A stretch of DNA of 64,000 bases, from contig CBDHHF010000001.1 of the NCBI GenBank assembly GCA_965263205.1, forward strand, positions 62,001 to 126,000, in the 5' to 3' direction. Origin of the DNA: JBCCIM01 sp965263205. GTDB lineage: Bacteria > Bacteroidota > Rhodothermia > Rhodothermales > JAHQVL01. This document shows positions 43,514 through 52,669 of this stretch, in pieces (within the stretch, counting starts at the first letter, position 1; each line of letters opens with the position of its first letter). The notes beneath the pieces are model-generated. The model did not search any database, was not told where the DNA came from, and saw only the letters and a list, made by a program, of their open reading frames with translations. The position numbers and the translations under genes were made by a program.

Positions 43514-44302
43514 CTATGCGCTACCTTTTGCCATTTCGACAATCTGCAGGTAGCTGTATTTGCGCGTACCGGGGACCAGCGTGTAAAGAGAAGCGTCAAG
43601 CCATTTGTTGACTTTCAAGAGGGGCGAAAACAGTTTTTTATGACGAAAGATGTAGGTGTCAAGTTTCTTGAAGAAAACCAATTCGGGGAAATGCTGGGTG
43701 ACGCGGTTGAAACGCTTCTCAATCATTTCGATTTCAGCCTGTTCCAGCGGATATTCTTCATCGTCGCCGTATTTGGGGATGCCCATTTTGCCGGCCAGGT
43801 TTTTTCTGGCAAACATAAGCATTGGGTTACGCGAGTTGTTTTCAAAGAATACCCCGCGTCCCGATGCATTGAGCACATCATGCAATACATCCACAAACTG
43901 ATCAAACGGTTCGATGTGATGCAATACAAAGCGGCCAACGATCAGGTCATATTTTCTGTTTAGTGAACGGAGGTCGAGTCCATCAACCTGTGCCAGTGTA
44001 ATGCGGTCTTCTACGCCGTTGTGCGCGGCAAGTGCACGCGTATTCTCGAGGGCGTTTTTTGTAAAGTCGGTTGAAGTTACCCGCGCACCCTGAGTGGCGA
44101 GGAAAACGGATAGCTTGCCCGTGCCACAACCTACTTCGAGGACTTCTTTGTCTCTCACATCCCCAATAATCTCGTAAAACGCCTGATGCGTTTTGTTGCC
44201 TTCTTTGGCAAAAGAGGCGTCAAACTTGGTTAATTTCCGTTCTTTGGTGAAGGCACTTTCCCAAAACTCATGGGCGGTACCCGTCTCTACAGATTGGGTC
44301 AT
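43514..44302 (-). CDS. Class I SAM-dependent methyltransferase
   Basis: 262 aa. The Rossmann methyltransferase motifs are clear: motif I EVLEVGCGTGKLSVFLA (about 55-71), motif II ARVTSTDFTKNALE, ITLAQVDGLDLRSL, motif IV YDLIVGRFVLHHIEP, motif V-VI LNASGRGVFFENN. The C-terminal part (LAGKMGIPKYGDDEEYPL) is family-specific. It is a probable small-molecule or sugar methyltransferase; no substrate can be named. It is 88 bp upstream of the G8 gene in the same direction, so the two could share a transcript. Confidence 0.85.
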   Translation of the reverse strand: MTQSVETGTAHEFWESAFTKERKLTKFDASFAKEGNKTHQAFYEIIGDVRDKEVLEVGCGTGKLSVFLATQGARVTSTDFTKNALENTRALAAHNGVEDRITLAQVDGLDLRSLNRKYDLIVGRFVLHHIEPFDQFVDVLHDVLNASGRGVFFENNSRNPMLMFARKNLAGKMGIPKYGDDEEYPLEQAEIEMIEKRFNRVTQHFPELVFFKKLDTYIFRHKKLFSPLLKVNKWLDASLYTLVPGTRKYSYLQIVEMAKGSA

Positions 44303-44970
44303 GGTAATCAGGCGTAAATTCTGAATGGCTTTGTCGTGGGGGACAGAATAGGCTGATGTCTTCGGCCTTGAATTGAATGTCGATTAAATACCGAAGTACT
44401 TATCAATCATTACAACTCACCTGTAATACGTAATGAGGCATGTGCCGTGCATTTTTGGCAACCACGGCGCAAATCATTCATCTACGGGTTTGTGGTGTAT
44501 CTATACAAGGTATTGTGTTTGGTATGCCTTGGTATGAGGTTGTGGATATACGTGGGGAGACGCTTTGGAGCGTCTGTTGTAGCGTTTTAAGTGGGTAGGT
44601 ACTGCTACATTAAGAAGGTTATGCCGATCGGGCAGGCAGCCAAAGTATCGGCGTGTTGTAGAGGATATTAATACCCTTTGTACCTGTGGAATCTCTAACG
44701 AATCAATCAGTCACGTATTCAGTACACTAAGCGCACATTCTGACAATTAAGTCTTTTCGTATACAGGCTTTATCTGTAACGATTTAGGGTAGCTGGATAT
44801 ATCGCGGGCTCATCATAAAAAGTGCCCCATTTAATCCGATACATAACTTGTTCTTGGTATTTGCGATTAATAAAGGCGATCGGTTCACACTATAAATGAT
44901 CGATGAATTAGAACCGACCGTTTAAATAAATACGAGGTGCTTGCCAGGGGCATGCACAAGGATTACAACT
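44303..44970. other. Divergent intergenic region
   Basis: 670 bp between divergent genes, without a credible frame. A palindrome AGACGCT-TTGG-AGCGTCT (44558-44575) could be an operator or weak terminator. The last 150 bp are A+T-rich and probably carry the promoter of the SLC13 gene. The ribosome binding site AAGGA is at 44958-44962. Confidence 0.5.
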
Positions 44971-46758
44971 ATGGATGTTGCGAGTATAAGTTGGGAGGCC
45001 TGGTTTACGCTTGGGGTGATTGTGCTCGTGGTCATCGCATTGTTGCGGAATATAGCCAGACCAGAACTCATTCTGCTGGGCGCGCTTGGGCTCTTGCTGT
45101 TTGCCGGCGTTGTGGGCCCCGATGTCGCTTTTCAAGGCTTTGCAAATCCGGCTGTATTCACCATTGGCGCCCTGTATGTAGTTGCTGCCGGCGTACAACG
45201 TACTGAAGCACTCAGGTTTCTGGATCGGCATGTCTTACCGCGAACATCTGGTCTGGGCGGCGCAATGCCCCGCCTGATGGGATTCACTGCATTGCTCTCT
45301 GCATTCCTGAACAACACCCCGATTGTTGCTATGCTCGTGCCACGGGTGCAGCAGTGGTCTGAGAAAACCAAAATTCCAGCTTCGCGACTGTTGATGCCGC
45401 TTTCGTATGCGGCCATCATAGGGGGCATGTGTACGCTGATTGGCACCTCGACCAACATTGTGGTTTCGGAGTTGTTGATTGCAGAGGGGTATGAAGGGCT
45501 CGGCATGTTTGACCTTTCGTGGGTAGGGCTGCCGGCTGCCATTGTGGTCCTTATATATTTCACGACTATCGGGCATCGCCTGTTACCTAAGCGCTCAGAG
45601 GCAGGTGAAATTTTTGAAGATGGCCTGAAAGAGTGTCTTTTCGAGCTCAAGGTGGCAAACGATGCCGACATGATCGGGGAGAGCATCGAGAATTCCGGTT
45701 TGCGCGATCTTGGGGGAGCTTACCTCGCGCACTTGCAACGCGGCGAGCGCATTATCCCTACGTCACCCGAAGAAATATTGTTGGCAGGGGATACGCTCTT
45801 ATTTACAGGTAGCGCCAGCGCACTTTCTGAGTTGATGGATATTCCAGGCCTGACGCGGGGTACTAAACCGCTTGAGCAAGCCCAACAGCACGTGACGCTG
45901 CCATTGTTTGAGGCTGTTGTCTCTAAATCTTCCGATCTTGTTGGCAAATCCTTGAAAGACGTAAAATTCAGGGAGCGGTATCAGGGAATTGTACTTGGCA
46001 TTCAACGTCAAAACGAGAAGGTACGTGGTGGGGTAGGCCGGACGCCGTTGCAGGCAGGAGACTTGTTGCTTATCGAAGCGCCCAGCGGTTTTGACAAGCG
46101 CTGGAATGAAAACAGGAATGACTTCTATTTGGTTGCTGCACGCACGCCCGAGAAGAAAAAGCCGATCACGCAGCGTGCGCCTATTGCTTTGGGGCTGTTG
46201 TTGTTGATGGTGATTGCGTTTACCACACAAATTATCCCGCTGGTAACCGCTTCTTTTGTCGCAGCGCTTGGCATGATATTGACACGCTGTATGCGGGGGA
46301 GTGATGCGCGCGCTGCCATCAATTTCTCGGTTTTGGCTGTGATTGGCGCAGCGTTAGGGATAGGACAGGCGGTGCAAGACTCCGGATTGGCCTTTGCCGT
46401 GGCCGACATGATCAAAATTGTAACACAGGGCTTGAGTCCTATTGCCATTGTTGCTGTGATCTACATCGCAACCAATTTGTTAACCGAGTTGATCACAAAC
46501 CAGGCGGCGGCCATTTTGATGTTGCCCATTGGACTTGCTGTTGCAGCCAGCGCCGGCTTGCCGCCGGAGGCGATTGCGATCACCATCTCTATTGCTGCTT
46601 CTGCCAGTTTTATGACGCCGTTTGGGTATCAAACAAACTTGATGGTGATGTCTGCCGGCGGGTATCGTTTCCAGGATTATCTGAAGACAGGCATGCCCGT
46701 CAGCTTCATTGTCATGAGCATTGCAGTGGTCATGGTGTACTTCGTCTGGATGGCGTAA
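44971..46758 (+). CDS. SLC13/DASS-family anion permease with RCK_C (TrkA-C) domains
   Basis: 595 aa from ATG 44971, with AAGGA 8 nt before; the TTG at 44941 is less likely. Two membrane halves (about 8-200 and 395-593) enclose two TrkA-C domains (about 205-290 and 310-390; ERIIPTSPEEILLAGDTLLFTG and RTPLQAGDLLLIEAPSG). Signature wording: LLSAFLNNTPIVAMLVPRV, GGMCTLIGTSTNIVVSELL, LTELITNQAAAILMLPIG and ASASFMTPFGYQTNLMVMSAGGY. Family members import sulfate, dicarboxylates or related anions with Na+. With TrkA-C inserts, sulfate or arsenite is often annotated. Sulfate would suit a locus that makes PAPS-dependent products 10 kb away, but this is inference. Confidence 0.88.
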   Translation: MDVASISWEAWFTLGVIVLVVIALLRNIARPELILLGALGLLLFAGVVGPDVAFQGFANPAVFTIGALYVVAAGVQRTEALRFLDRHVLPRTSGLGGAMPRLMGFTALLSAFLNNTPIVAMLVPRVQQWSEKTKIPASRLLMPLSYAAIIGGMCTLIGTSTNIVVSELLIAEGYEGLGMFDLSWVGLPAAIVVLIYFTTIGHRLLPKRSEAGEIFEDGLKECLFELKVANDADMIGESIENSGLRDLGGAYLAHLQRGERIIPTSPEEILLAGDTLLFTGSASALSELMDIPGLTRGTKPLEQAQQHVTLPLFEAVVSKSSDLVGKSLKDVKFRERYQGIVLGIQRQNEKVRGGVGRTPLQAGDLLLIEAPSGFDKRWNENRNDFYLVAARTPEKKKPITQRAPIALGLLLLMVIAFTTQIIPLVTASFVAALGMILTRCMRGSDARAAINFSVLAVIGAALGIGQAVQDSGLAFAVADMIKIVTQGLSPIAIVAVIYIATNLLTELITNQAAAILMLPIGLAVAASAGLPPEAIAITISIAASASFMTPFGYQTNLMVMSAGGYRFQDYLKTGMPVSFIVMSIAVVMVYFVWMA

Positions 46759-46764
46759 ACGGAA

Positions 46765-48783
46765 TCAGATCTCTTTCCGTACAAGGACCTCCAGGCTGCC
46801 ACGCTCTTCATACGAGGCACTGGCTACTGTTACCCTGAACTGGATCTTGAATGATGTAGCGTGCTCGAACGAATTAAAGACGATGTAGAGGGGATTGAAC
46901 GCAACACGCTCGTCTTTCTGTATTTCGCGCATCGAGTAGATTACATCCCAGCCTTTATTCCAGCGAACTTCCATGGGAGCCAGGTTACGACTACGCATTT
47001 TAATGTCGTTCTGGGAAGATATCTCACCAGGTACTGGCACGCTTGGTAGACGCATCTTGTCGAAGATCGCGTCGAGATTGGGCTCATCGGGTGGTGTTGG
47101 ACCGACGGGTTTCTCGGGCAAATTATCTTCTGAGTAGACGCGTAAGTTGCTCGGAAAATGGATGGAAATGTACAGGCTTTTCAACGCATCAGGCAATTCG
47201 TTGATCAGCATCAGGTCCAGTTGGGCAGACCGCCGGCGAAGGTTGTCAAATTCCGCTACCTCGCTGAGGTATTTTTCAGCATTTGCGTAGTACGACTCAA
47301 GGGCTGCGTTATAGCGCTTGATCCTTGTGTTGCGCCGCTGGAAAAAGACGTCTTCCGTGCCAACGGTTACGGGCTCGTCATATCCCGACATGGTTGTACC
47401 CAGGCCGTCACCACTGGATGTGCCCAGTAGTGCAAGTTTAGGGTAATTCTTCCGCAGCGAAGCAATCGTCTCCGTGACTTCGTCAATCGAAGGATATTCC
47501 GGGTGATGGATAATCAGGCCGCAGCGCTGCTCGTCACCTTCGAATGCGAGGCGAAGTTCGGGCTTTTCGTCAACAGGTTCTGGCTCAGGTGCTGGCGGAG
47601 GTGCTTCAGAATCCGCATGTGTACCTTTTGAGATATTGGTAAACGAAAAAGATGGCGTAGGACGCGCAGGCGTCTCTGTCGGATTTACAGCGGGTACTTC
47701 GGGTGCCGCATGGGGCGTAGGAGCAATGATACGCGAGGTAATTGGTGGCAATGCTGATCCATCTGCCGGTGCATTGGGTGCTTTGGCAGCGGGGGCAGGT
47801 TGCGCCGGCTTTGTCTGAGCCGGTTTCTTCCTGCCTGCAATAGCATCAATGCTGAATTTAGGCTTAACTGGTGCACCTGAAGGGTGATACGTGTCGCGTG
47901 TGCTGTGATCTGGTTTGGCTGGCTCCTGAATAATGTCTACGAATGGTGGTGCTGGCGGCAACTTAATTTCAATAGGCGGTTCTTCAACTTCCTCAGGCGC
48001 AAGGTCTGGGGTAGGTTGTTCAACTGCTGCCGCTGTTGCATCGGGCACCTCGTCAGGATTGATGACCTCGAAAAGCTTGTTTTCTTTTGTAGAAGCTGTG
48101 TCTTCAGCTTCTACCTCAGTTGTAAGATCAGCTGTAACAGGAGGAGGCACGTCGGCTTCGGGCTCAGTAGCCGGTTTGTCATCCAGATGTTTGTTTTTGA
48201 AAAGCGGTGTTGGTGTAGCCAGTTTCTTAGAAGAGCCTGAAAACAAGCCGGGTGTCGTGCGTGGCGTTTCCTGATCTGTTAGTTCACCGGGTTGTGCATG
48301 GCTGGGCGCAGCGTTTCGCGAACCCATGAGAAAGTCACGTGACAACGAGGCAATTTCGATGCCGGCAGCATCCGCTTTCTCGCACGTTTCTGTGTCGTCG
48401 GAGAAAAGGACGACGTACTCCAGCGCTTGTTTGCGCTGGTAATCGATAATCGTTGCGACCAGCAAATCAGCCATCGAGTTTGGGTCGAGTTGCTCGCGTT
48501 CAAAGTCGAGCTCGGGCGCACTTGCCTGGATGATTTTCAAATGATCGGGCATTGAACGCGTTCCTTCGAGCAACGCATTAATGACGCGTAAAGAGGCCTC
48601 AGCTTTACGGGCGAGCGTGGGTGAGATATCCTGGTTTTTGATATCCTCAATTTCTTGCAACATCGCTGTTGTTAAAACCAGCTTGACGTGCCTGACTCCC
48701 AAAACCTTGCGCCAGTCGATCCGATCAATGGACTGGTACTGAATAAGAATGGTTGTGTCAGGAAATATGGTAGCAGAGGTCAT
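46765..48783 (-). CDS. PIN-domain protein with long disordered linker and unrecognised C-terminal domain
   Basis: 672 aa from the ATG at 48781-48783 (a TTG one codon earlier is possible). N-terminal PIN nuclease fold about 1-155 with the acidic set Asp9 (IFPDTTIL), Glu44 (MLQEIEDIK), Asp106 (NSMADLLVATIIDY) and Asp129/Asp130 (LFSDDTE), so metal-dependent RNase activity is plausible. Residues about 160-435 are Pro/Ala/Glu-rich and low in hydrophobics, as in a disordered linker. The C-terminal about 230 residues are folded: a helical block (RRNTRIKRYNAALESYYANAE) and a beta-rich end (FNSFEHATSFKIQFRVTV). I do not recognise this C-terminal domain. The gene converges on the SLC13 gene with 6 bp between stops and is monocistronic. 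Confidence 0.8.
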   Translation of the reverse strand: MTSATIFPDTTILIQYQSIDRIDWRKVLGVRHVKLVLTTAMLQEIEDIKNQDISPTLARKAEASLRVINALLEGTRSMPDHLKIIQASAPELDFEREQLDPNSMADLLVATIIDYQRKQALEYVVLFSDDTETCEKADAAGIEIASLSRDFLMGSRNAAPSHAQPGELTDQETPRTTPGLFSGSSKKLATPTPLFKNKHLDDKPATEPEADVPPPVTADLTTEVEAEDTASTKENKLFEVINPDEVPDATAAAVEQPTPDLAPEEVEEPPIEIKLPPAPPFVDIIQEPAKPDHSTRDTYHPSGAPVKPKFSIDAIAGRKKPAQTKPAQPAPAAKAPNAPADGSALPPITSRIIAPTPHAAPEVPAVNPTETPARPTPSFSFTNISKGTHADSEAPPPAPEPEPVDEKPELRLAFEGDEQRCGLIIHHPEYPSIDEVTETIASLRKNYPKLALLGTSSGDGLGTTMSGYDEPVTVGTEDVFFQRRNTRIKRYNAALESYYANAEKYLSEVAEFDNLRRRSAQLDLMLINELPDALKSLYISIHFPSNLRVYSEDNLPEKPVGPTPPDEPNLDAIFDKMRLPSVPVPGEISSQNDIKMRSRNLAPMEVRWNKGWDVIYSMREIQKDERVAFNPLYIVFNSFEHATSFKIQFRVTVASASYEERGSLEVLVRKEI

Positions 48784-49258
48784 CAAAATTGGGGCAAGTT
48801 AAAATAACCGACGGCGCCACCTCGCCGGTTGCTTACTGTACAGTGACGGGCATCAAACGGAGGGGCAGGACACCCCGGAGAAGCAGTTGATGCTAAATTA
48901 ACCTTGGTTTTAATTGCGTTGCACGCGGTACCCGTGTCAGATGCATGCGTATCAACATGTAATGTGCGCCAAATGTGCTTTTGACAGGAAGGACACGGTG
49001 CATTTGCTGGTACCAGCGTACACGCTGCTTGTTCTTCAAAACCTCTCCTTCTTGTCGATTTAGTTTGCAATATAAGGTAAGGGATCCAATAAGCCGAATA
49101 AAATTCGTGATTTATGTAACGAATCCCTTCCGTGACCTACCTACCCCTGTGCCGATCCATCAGCAAGAAAGTATGCTACCTTGATGATGGCAGATTTGCA
49201 GTGGATGTACTTGCAAGCTCCTCCTGGTAATCCGCTTACGTTTGAAAAGACATAAATT
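48784..49258. other. Divergent intergenic region
   Basis: 475 bp. The only sizeable frame (minus strand, 48783-49070, 95 codons) is Cys/His-rich but has no domain pattern and is judged spurious. Promoters of both flanking genes should lie here. No repeat or hairpin stood out. Confidence 0.4.
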
Positions 49259-50356
49259 ATGATGAGCAAGCGTTTATCGTTCGTACGCGTGTTGTTGAGC
49301 GCCTTTGTTTTGGTATTAGCCGGCTGTGATTCCGGCACAACTGATGATGAGTTGGTTAGTGCAGACGAGTGCATTATTCCGGCCAATCAAATTGTGAGTG
49401 GTGGAGTGCCCAAAGATGGCATTCCCTCGCTTCAAAATCCCACACTGGTCGATGCAACAAGTGGTGGGGCAGACTACCTCGAACCCAATAGCCGTGTGAT
49501 TGGTGTGATTATAGACGGCCAGCCGGTTGCCGTGCCACACAATATCCTCTGGTGGCATGAAATTGTGAACCTGGATTTGAATGCATCGCAACTTGCTGTT
49601 TCTTACTGCCCGCTCACTGGCTCAAGTATCACCTTTGATCGCGCCCAGTTAGGAGGGGCAACGCTTGGCGTTTCAGGGCTACTCTGGCAGAATAACCTGA
49701 TCATGTTTGATCGCAATACCAATGAAACGCTCTGGCCTCAAATGCTCCGAAGCGGAGGGTGTGGCGAAGATAGCGGGCAGCCGCTGACACCGTTTTCGTC
49801 ATTTGAAATGACCTGGGCCAGCTGGCAATCACTGTATCCGGACACGCGCGTTGTGGCTAATTCGACAGGTCATATACGGAATTACACGCAGACGGGATAT
49901 CCCTACGGAACGTATGAGGAGCCTGATAATGCGGCAACACTTTTCCCTCAAGACGTAAATGATGATCGTCCGCCAAAAGAACGCGTGCTTGGCATTCCAA
50001 ATGGTGATGGTGGGAAGTTGTATCCGTTTTTTGAGTTAGACAATGACGATCCGGTGGCGGTTGTCAACGATATTGTAGATGGCCGGCAGGTGGTTGTTTT
50101 CTGGGACGATGCCGCTGAAAGTGCTGTGGCATTTGAATCTGTGGTGGATGGCAGTCGGTTTACATTCGAGATGCGTGGTCAGAACTTTGCGGACGTTGAG
50201 ACGGGGTCGACCTGGGACTTTCAAGGGCGTGCCATTGCCGGCGAAATGATGGGGGCGCAGTTAACCCCGGTTACGGAGGCATATGTCGCATTTTGGTTTG
50301 CCTGGAAGGCATTTCACCCCCAATCTGAAGTCTGGCTTGCCAATGCAGGGAGTTAA
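49259..50356 (+). CDS. DUF3179 lipoprotein
   Basis: 365 aa. Lipoprotein signal with lipobox LAGC (Cys about 22, FVLVLAGCDSG). The body has the DUF3179 pattern: IPSLQNPTLVDA, VIGVIIDGQPVAVPHNILWWHEIVN, LAVSYCPLTGSSITFDR with a conserved Cys, GVSGLLWQNNLIMFDRNTNETLWPQ, and VVANSTGHIRNYTQ. The family has no firm function. The Cys-Pro-Leu-Thr-Gly block and the resemblance to C-terminal NirD/thioredoxin-like pockets hint at a redox or metal site (weak). It is probably anchored in a membrane facing the periplasm. Its stop overlaps the next start by 14 bp. Confidence 0.88.
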   Translation: MMSKRLSFVRVLLSAFVLVLAGCDSGTTDDELVSADECIIPANQIVSGGVPKDGIPSLQNPTLVDATSGGADYLEPNSRVIGVIIDGQPVAVPHNILWWHEIVNLDLNASQLAVSYCPLTGSSITFDRAQLGGATLGVSGLLWQNNLIMFDRNTNETLWPQMLRSGGCGEDSGQPLTPFSSFEMTWASWQSLYPDTRVVANSTGHIRNYTQTGYPYGTYEEPDNAATLFPQDVNDDRPPKERVLGIPNGDGGKLYPFFELDNDDPVAVVNDIVDGRQVVVFWDDAAESAVAFESVVDGSRFTFEMRGQNFADVETGSTWDFQGRAIAGEMMGAQLTPVTEAYVAFWFAWKAFHPQSEVWLANAGS

Positions 50357-51206
50357 GCGTAGCTGCTTATTGTTGTGGTGCATGGTACTGCTTGCGCCGA
50401 CGGTTGGTTTTGCCCAATGGGTGCAAAAGCCTGGGACCGGCTGGCTACAAGCAAGTTTTTATCATCACGACACGCGGGAACGGTTTGATGAACAGGGCAA
50501 CCAGGAGCCCCTGTTTAATGAGGGGGGGCGTTCGATCACCACATCACTATTTCTGACGGGTGCATACGGCGTGTACCGGGGGATAGATGTATGGGCGCAG
50601 GTGCCTCTGCACAGGCTTGCGTTCAACGATGTGGCAGCTGATCGCGAGAGTTTTGGCCTTGGGGATCCGTTATTGCATGTAAGGGTGGGGCCATCGCTGA
50701 TTGGGGTTAAGACGCCGTTTGCTGTTGCTATTCGTGCCGGCGTGAAACTGCCTTTTGGTGAGTTTCCAATTGATTCTGAGATCGTGCCTTTGTCTGAAGG
50801 GCAGCGCGACTGGGAGGTAATGCTAGAACTCGGCCACTCTTTTTATCCGGCTCCTGTTTACGTTATGGGCTGGGCCGGCTATCGCTGGCGCGAAACAAAT
50901 GATGACATCGAAAGGAAGCCGGGTGACGAGCGTTTTGCGTTTATGGCAGTAGGGGGGGCGTACAATCGGTTGAGTTGGAAACTGGCGCTGGAAGCGATCT
51001 TTGGCGAAAAGTGGATTAGCTTCACGGGGGTGCGTATTCCGCTAGCGATGTCGGAACGCGAGCTTGTTCAGGTATTGCCAACAGTAGGATGGGCACTTAA
51101 CAGAGGCACGGTTGAGTTGGGCGCGCGGCTGCCTGTAATGGGGCAAAACCTACCGGCAGGGCCCGCGCTGTTTCTGGGATATTTTATCCCGATTGGCGGT
51201 CAGTAA
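50343..51206 (+). CDS. Outer-membrane beta-barrel protein (MetA/phenol-degradation-like)
   Basis: 287 aa from ATG 50343 inside the end of the DUF3179 gene. A longer frame from 50283 would overlap more and lack a signal peptide. Signal peptide about 1-25 (CLLLWCMVLLAPTVGFAQ). The rest alternates short beta strands and turns: GWLQASFYHHDTRERFDEQGN, ITTSLFLTGAYGVYRGIDVWAQVPL, GLGDPLLHVRVG, VAIRAGVKLPFGEF, and ends with the aromatic strand ALFLGYFIPIGG. This fits an 8-12-stranded outer-membrane barrel. Coupling with DUF3179 suggests that the two form one envelope unit (inference). Confidence 0.75.
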   Translation: MQGVKRSCLLLWCMVLLAPTVGFAQWVQKPGTGWLQASFYHHDTRERFDEQGNQEPLFNEGGRSITTSLFLTGAYGVYRGIDVWAQVPLHRLAFNDVAADRESFGLGDPLLHVRVGPSLIGVKTPFAVAIRAGVKLPFGEFPIDSEIVPLSEGQRDWEVMLELGHSFYPAPVYVMGWAGYRWRETNDDIERKPGDERFAFMAVGGAYNRLSWKLALEAIFGEKWISFTGVRIPLAMSERELVQVLPTVGWALNRGTVELGARLPVMGQNLPAGPALFLGYFIPIGGQ

Positions 51207-51513
51207 AGCCATCAGGTGCCGGCTGTTATATTGCGTCAGCATTAAGAAATAATTGCTGCTGATGAATTTATGCAACTCGGATGGCACGCGGGTGTACTCA
51301 AAGGTAGGGGCCGGCAAAGGGCCTGTGTAATGGTGTTGAAATAGCAGGCTTTTATTTCGTACCATATGGATGCCCTTCCACCTTATCTTTGATTGAAGAT
51401 CGCCCTGTTCACTTAAATCAAGAGGAACTTGCATTCAGCGTATCTAGCAAAGCATCTGTAATTTCCGCAAATCCTGACGCAACACGAAGTACCCATGTTT
51501 GGGGAGGTGTGTC
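51207..51513. other. Intergenic region before the HNH gene
   Basis: About 300 bp, no gene seen. Ends with a strong ribosome binding site GGGGAGG (51501-51507), 6 nt before the ATG at 51514. Confidence 0.4.
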
Positions 51514-52014
51514 ATGACCGGTCATGTTCTTGTACTCAACCAGGATTATCGTGCCCTGACCATTTGTAGCGTAGAGCGAGCGTTTATCCTCGTGCATCTA
51601 CAAAAGGCAGAACTTGTCGAGGCATTGCCCGACCGATTTATGCGTTCGCCGTCGTTGCGTTTCCCATGGCCCAGCATTGTGCGTTTGAAAGCATATGTGC
51701 GTGTGCCCTACAAGCGCATTTTGTTATCGCGCAAAAATGTCCTGCGCCGCGATGCCTACCAGTGTCAATATTGCGGTAGCCGGGATAACCTGACGGTTGA
51801 TCATGTATTTCCCAAGTCGCGTGGTGGCAAAGATACCTGGGAAAACCTTGTGGCTGCGTGTACACCCTGCAACAATCGAAAAGGGAATCGGACACCTGAG
51901 GAAATAGGTATGCCGCTCAAACGGAAGCCCTTTAGGCCCAGCCAAGTGATGTTCATCCGTGATTATGTGGGGAATGTTGACGATACGTGGAAACCTTATC
52001 TCTTTCTGGCGTAG
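51514..52014 (+). CDS. HNH endonuclease
   Basis: 166 aa from ATG 51514, chosen because GGGGAGG is 6 nt upstream; TTG 51499 is also open. The HNH module is complete: CQYCGSRDNLTVDHVFPKSRGG (first Cys pair, then the D-H catalytic His), WENLVAACTPCNNRKGNRTPEE (Asn and second Cys pair). The N-terminal part (VLVLNQDYRALTICSVERAFILVHLQKAELVE) is the conserved head of a widespread bacterial stand-alone HNH group. No neighbouring methylase or mobile element is visible, so it does not look like part of a restriction system. Physiological role unknown. Confidence 0.92.
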   Translation: MTGHVLVLNQDYRALTICSVERAFILVHLQKAELVEALPDRFMRSPSLRFPWPSIVRLKAYVRVPYKRILLSRKNVLRRDAYQCQYCGSRDNLTVDHVFPKSRGGKDTWENLVAACTPCNNRKGNRTPEEIGMPLKRKPFRPSQVMFIRDYVGNVDDTWKPYLFLA

Positions 52015-52097
52015 CAGGGGAAAACGCGTGTAGCGTGTGGACAGCATGTTGGCCATGAACGTACGCGTATGACTTCTCAGCAAGCCAAGGTTTTCCA

Positions 52098-52583
52098 TTG
52101 AAAAAAGCGCTGGTATACCGCGTGGCCAAGCTCATGTGGGCTTTGCCTACCGTACTTCTTTTGCTCGCCCTGAATCAGGCTAAAGTAGCCTACGATTTAC
52201 ACTTTACGCTCAACAATGGCATTCCTGCCGTAGCCGATGTAATTGAGGTAGAGGTTAATGATCGGGTAGATATCCCTTATGGATTTGTGAGCCTGCGAGT
52301 GGCGTTGGAAGACGGTCAGGAGATTGTGCAGGAGAAAATGTCGTTGCCTTATACCTTGCTCCCCAGTGTGCGGTACGAAGAGCAGCTCGATGTGCGCGTC
52401 TTTCTGGAAGCAGACCAGCAGATCGTTATACAGCAAATTGCCAGTACGCAGTGGAAGATTGCCGCCATTCAGGCGCTGATTCTTTTTGTCGGCATGCTCA
52501 TGGCCGGCACCGGCGTGTTTGCATGGAATCGTTACCTCAAGCAGAAAGGTGATCCTGCCCGTCGCGCAGTCACCCTGGAATGA
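52098..52583 (+). CDS. Two-helix membrane protein of unknown function
   Basis: 161 aa from TTG 52098. First membrane helix about 12-28 (LMWALPTVLLLLALNQ), then an extracytoplasmic beta-rich domain (about 30-115: NGIPAVADVIEVEVNDR, YGFVSLRVALEDGQE, LPYTLLPSVRYEEQLDVRVF), then a second helix about 123-145 (IQALILFVGMLMAGTGVFAW) and a basic tail. The arrangement resembles small DUF3592-type proteins but the match is loose. The stop codon is followed by a hairpin and the GGTTGAAGGTT repeat. Confidence 0.65.
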   Translation: MKKALVYRVAKLMWALPTVLLLLALNQAKVAYDLHFTLNNGIPAVADVIEVEVNDRVDIPYGFVSLRVALEDGQEIVQEKMSLPYTLLPSVRYEEQLDVRVFLEADQQIVIQQIASTQWKIAAIQALILFVGMLMAGTGVFAWNRYLKQKGDPARRAVTLE

Positions 52584-52584
52584 A

Positions 52585-52640
52585 GCAAACATTTCATGTT
52601 TGCAGGTGAAGGTTAAAGGTTACAAGTTGAAGGTTCTTTT
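52585..52640 (+). repeat. Hairpin plus GGTTGAAGGTT repeat behind a stop codon (copy 2)
   Basis: GCAAACAT (52585-52592) pairs with ATGTTTGC (52596-52603) around TTC, followed by AGGTGAAGGTTAAAGG and TTACAAGTTGAAGGTT. It begins 2 bp after the stop of the gene ending at 52583 and has the same layout as the element at 28054-28110. Confidence 0.6.
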
Positions 52641-52669
52641 GCCAAGACCCGTATTCTTATGTTTGTTGT

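Noticed and set aside
48783..49070. 95-codon Cys/His-containing minus-strand frame
   Set aside because: Cysteines do not form a known zinc motif; it ends directly at the PIN gene start and lacks a ribosome binding site.
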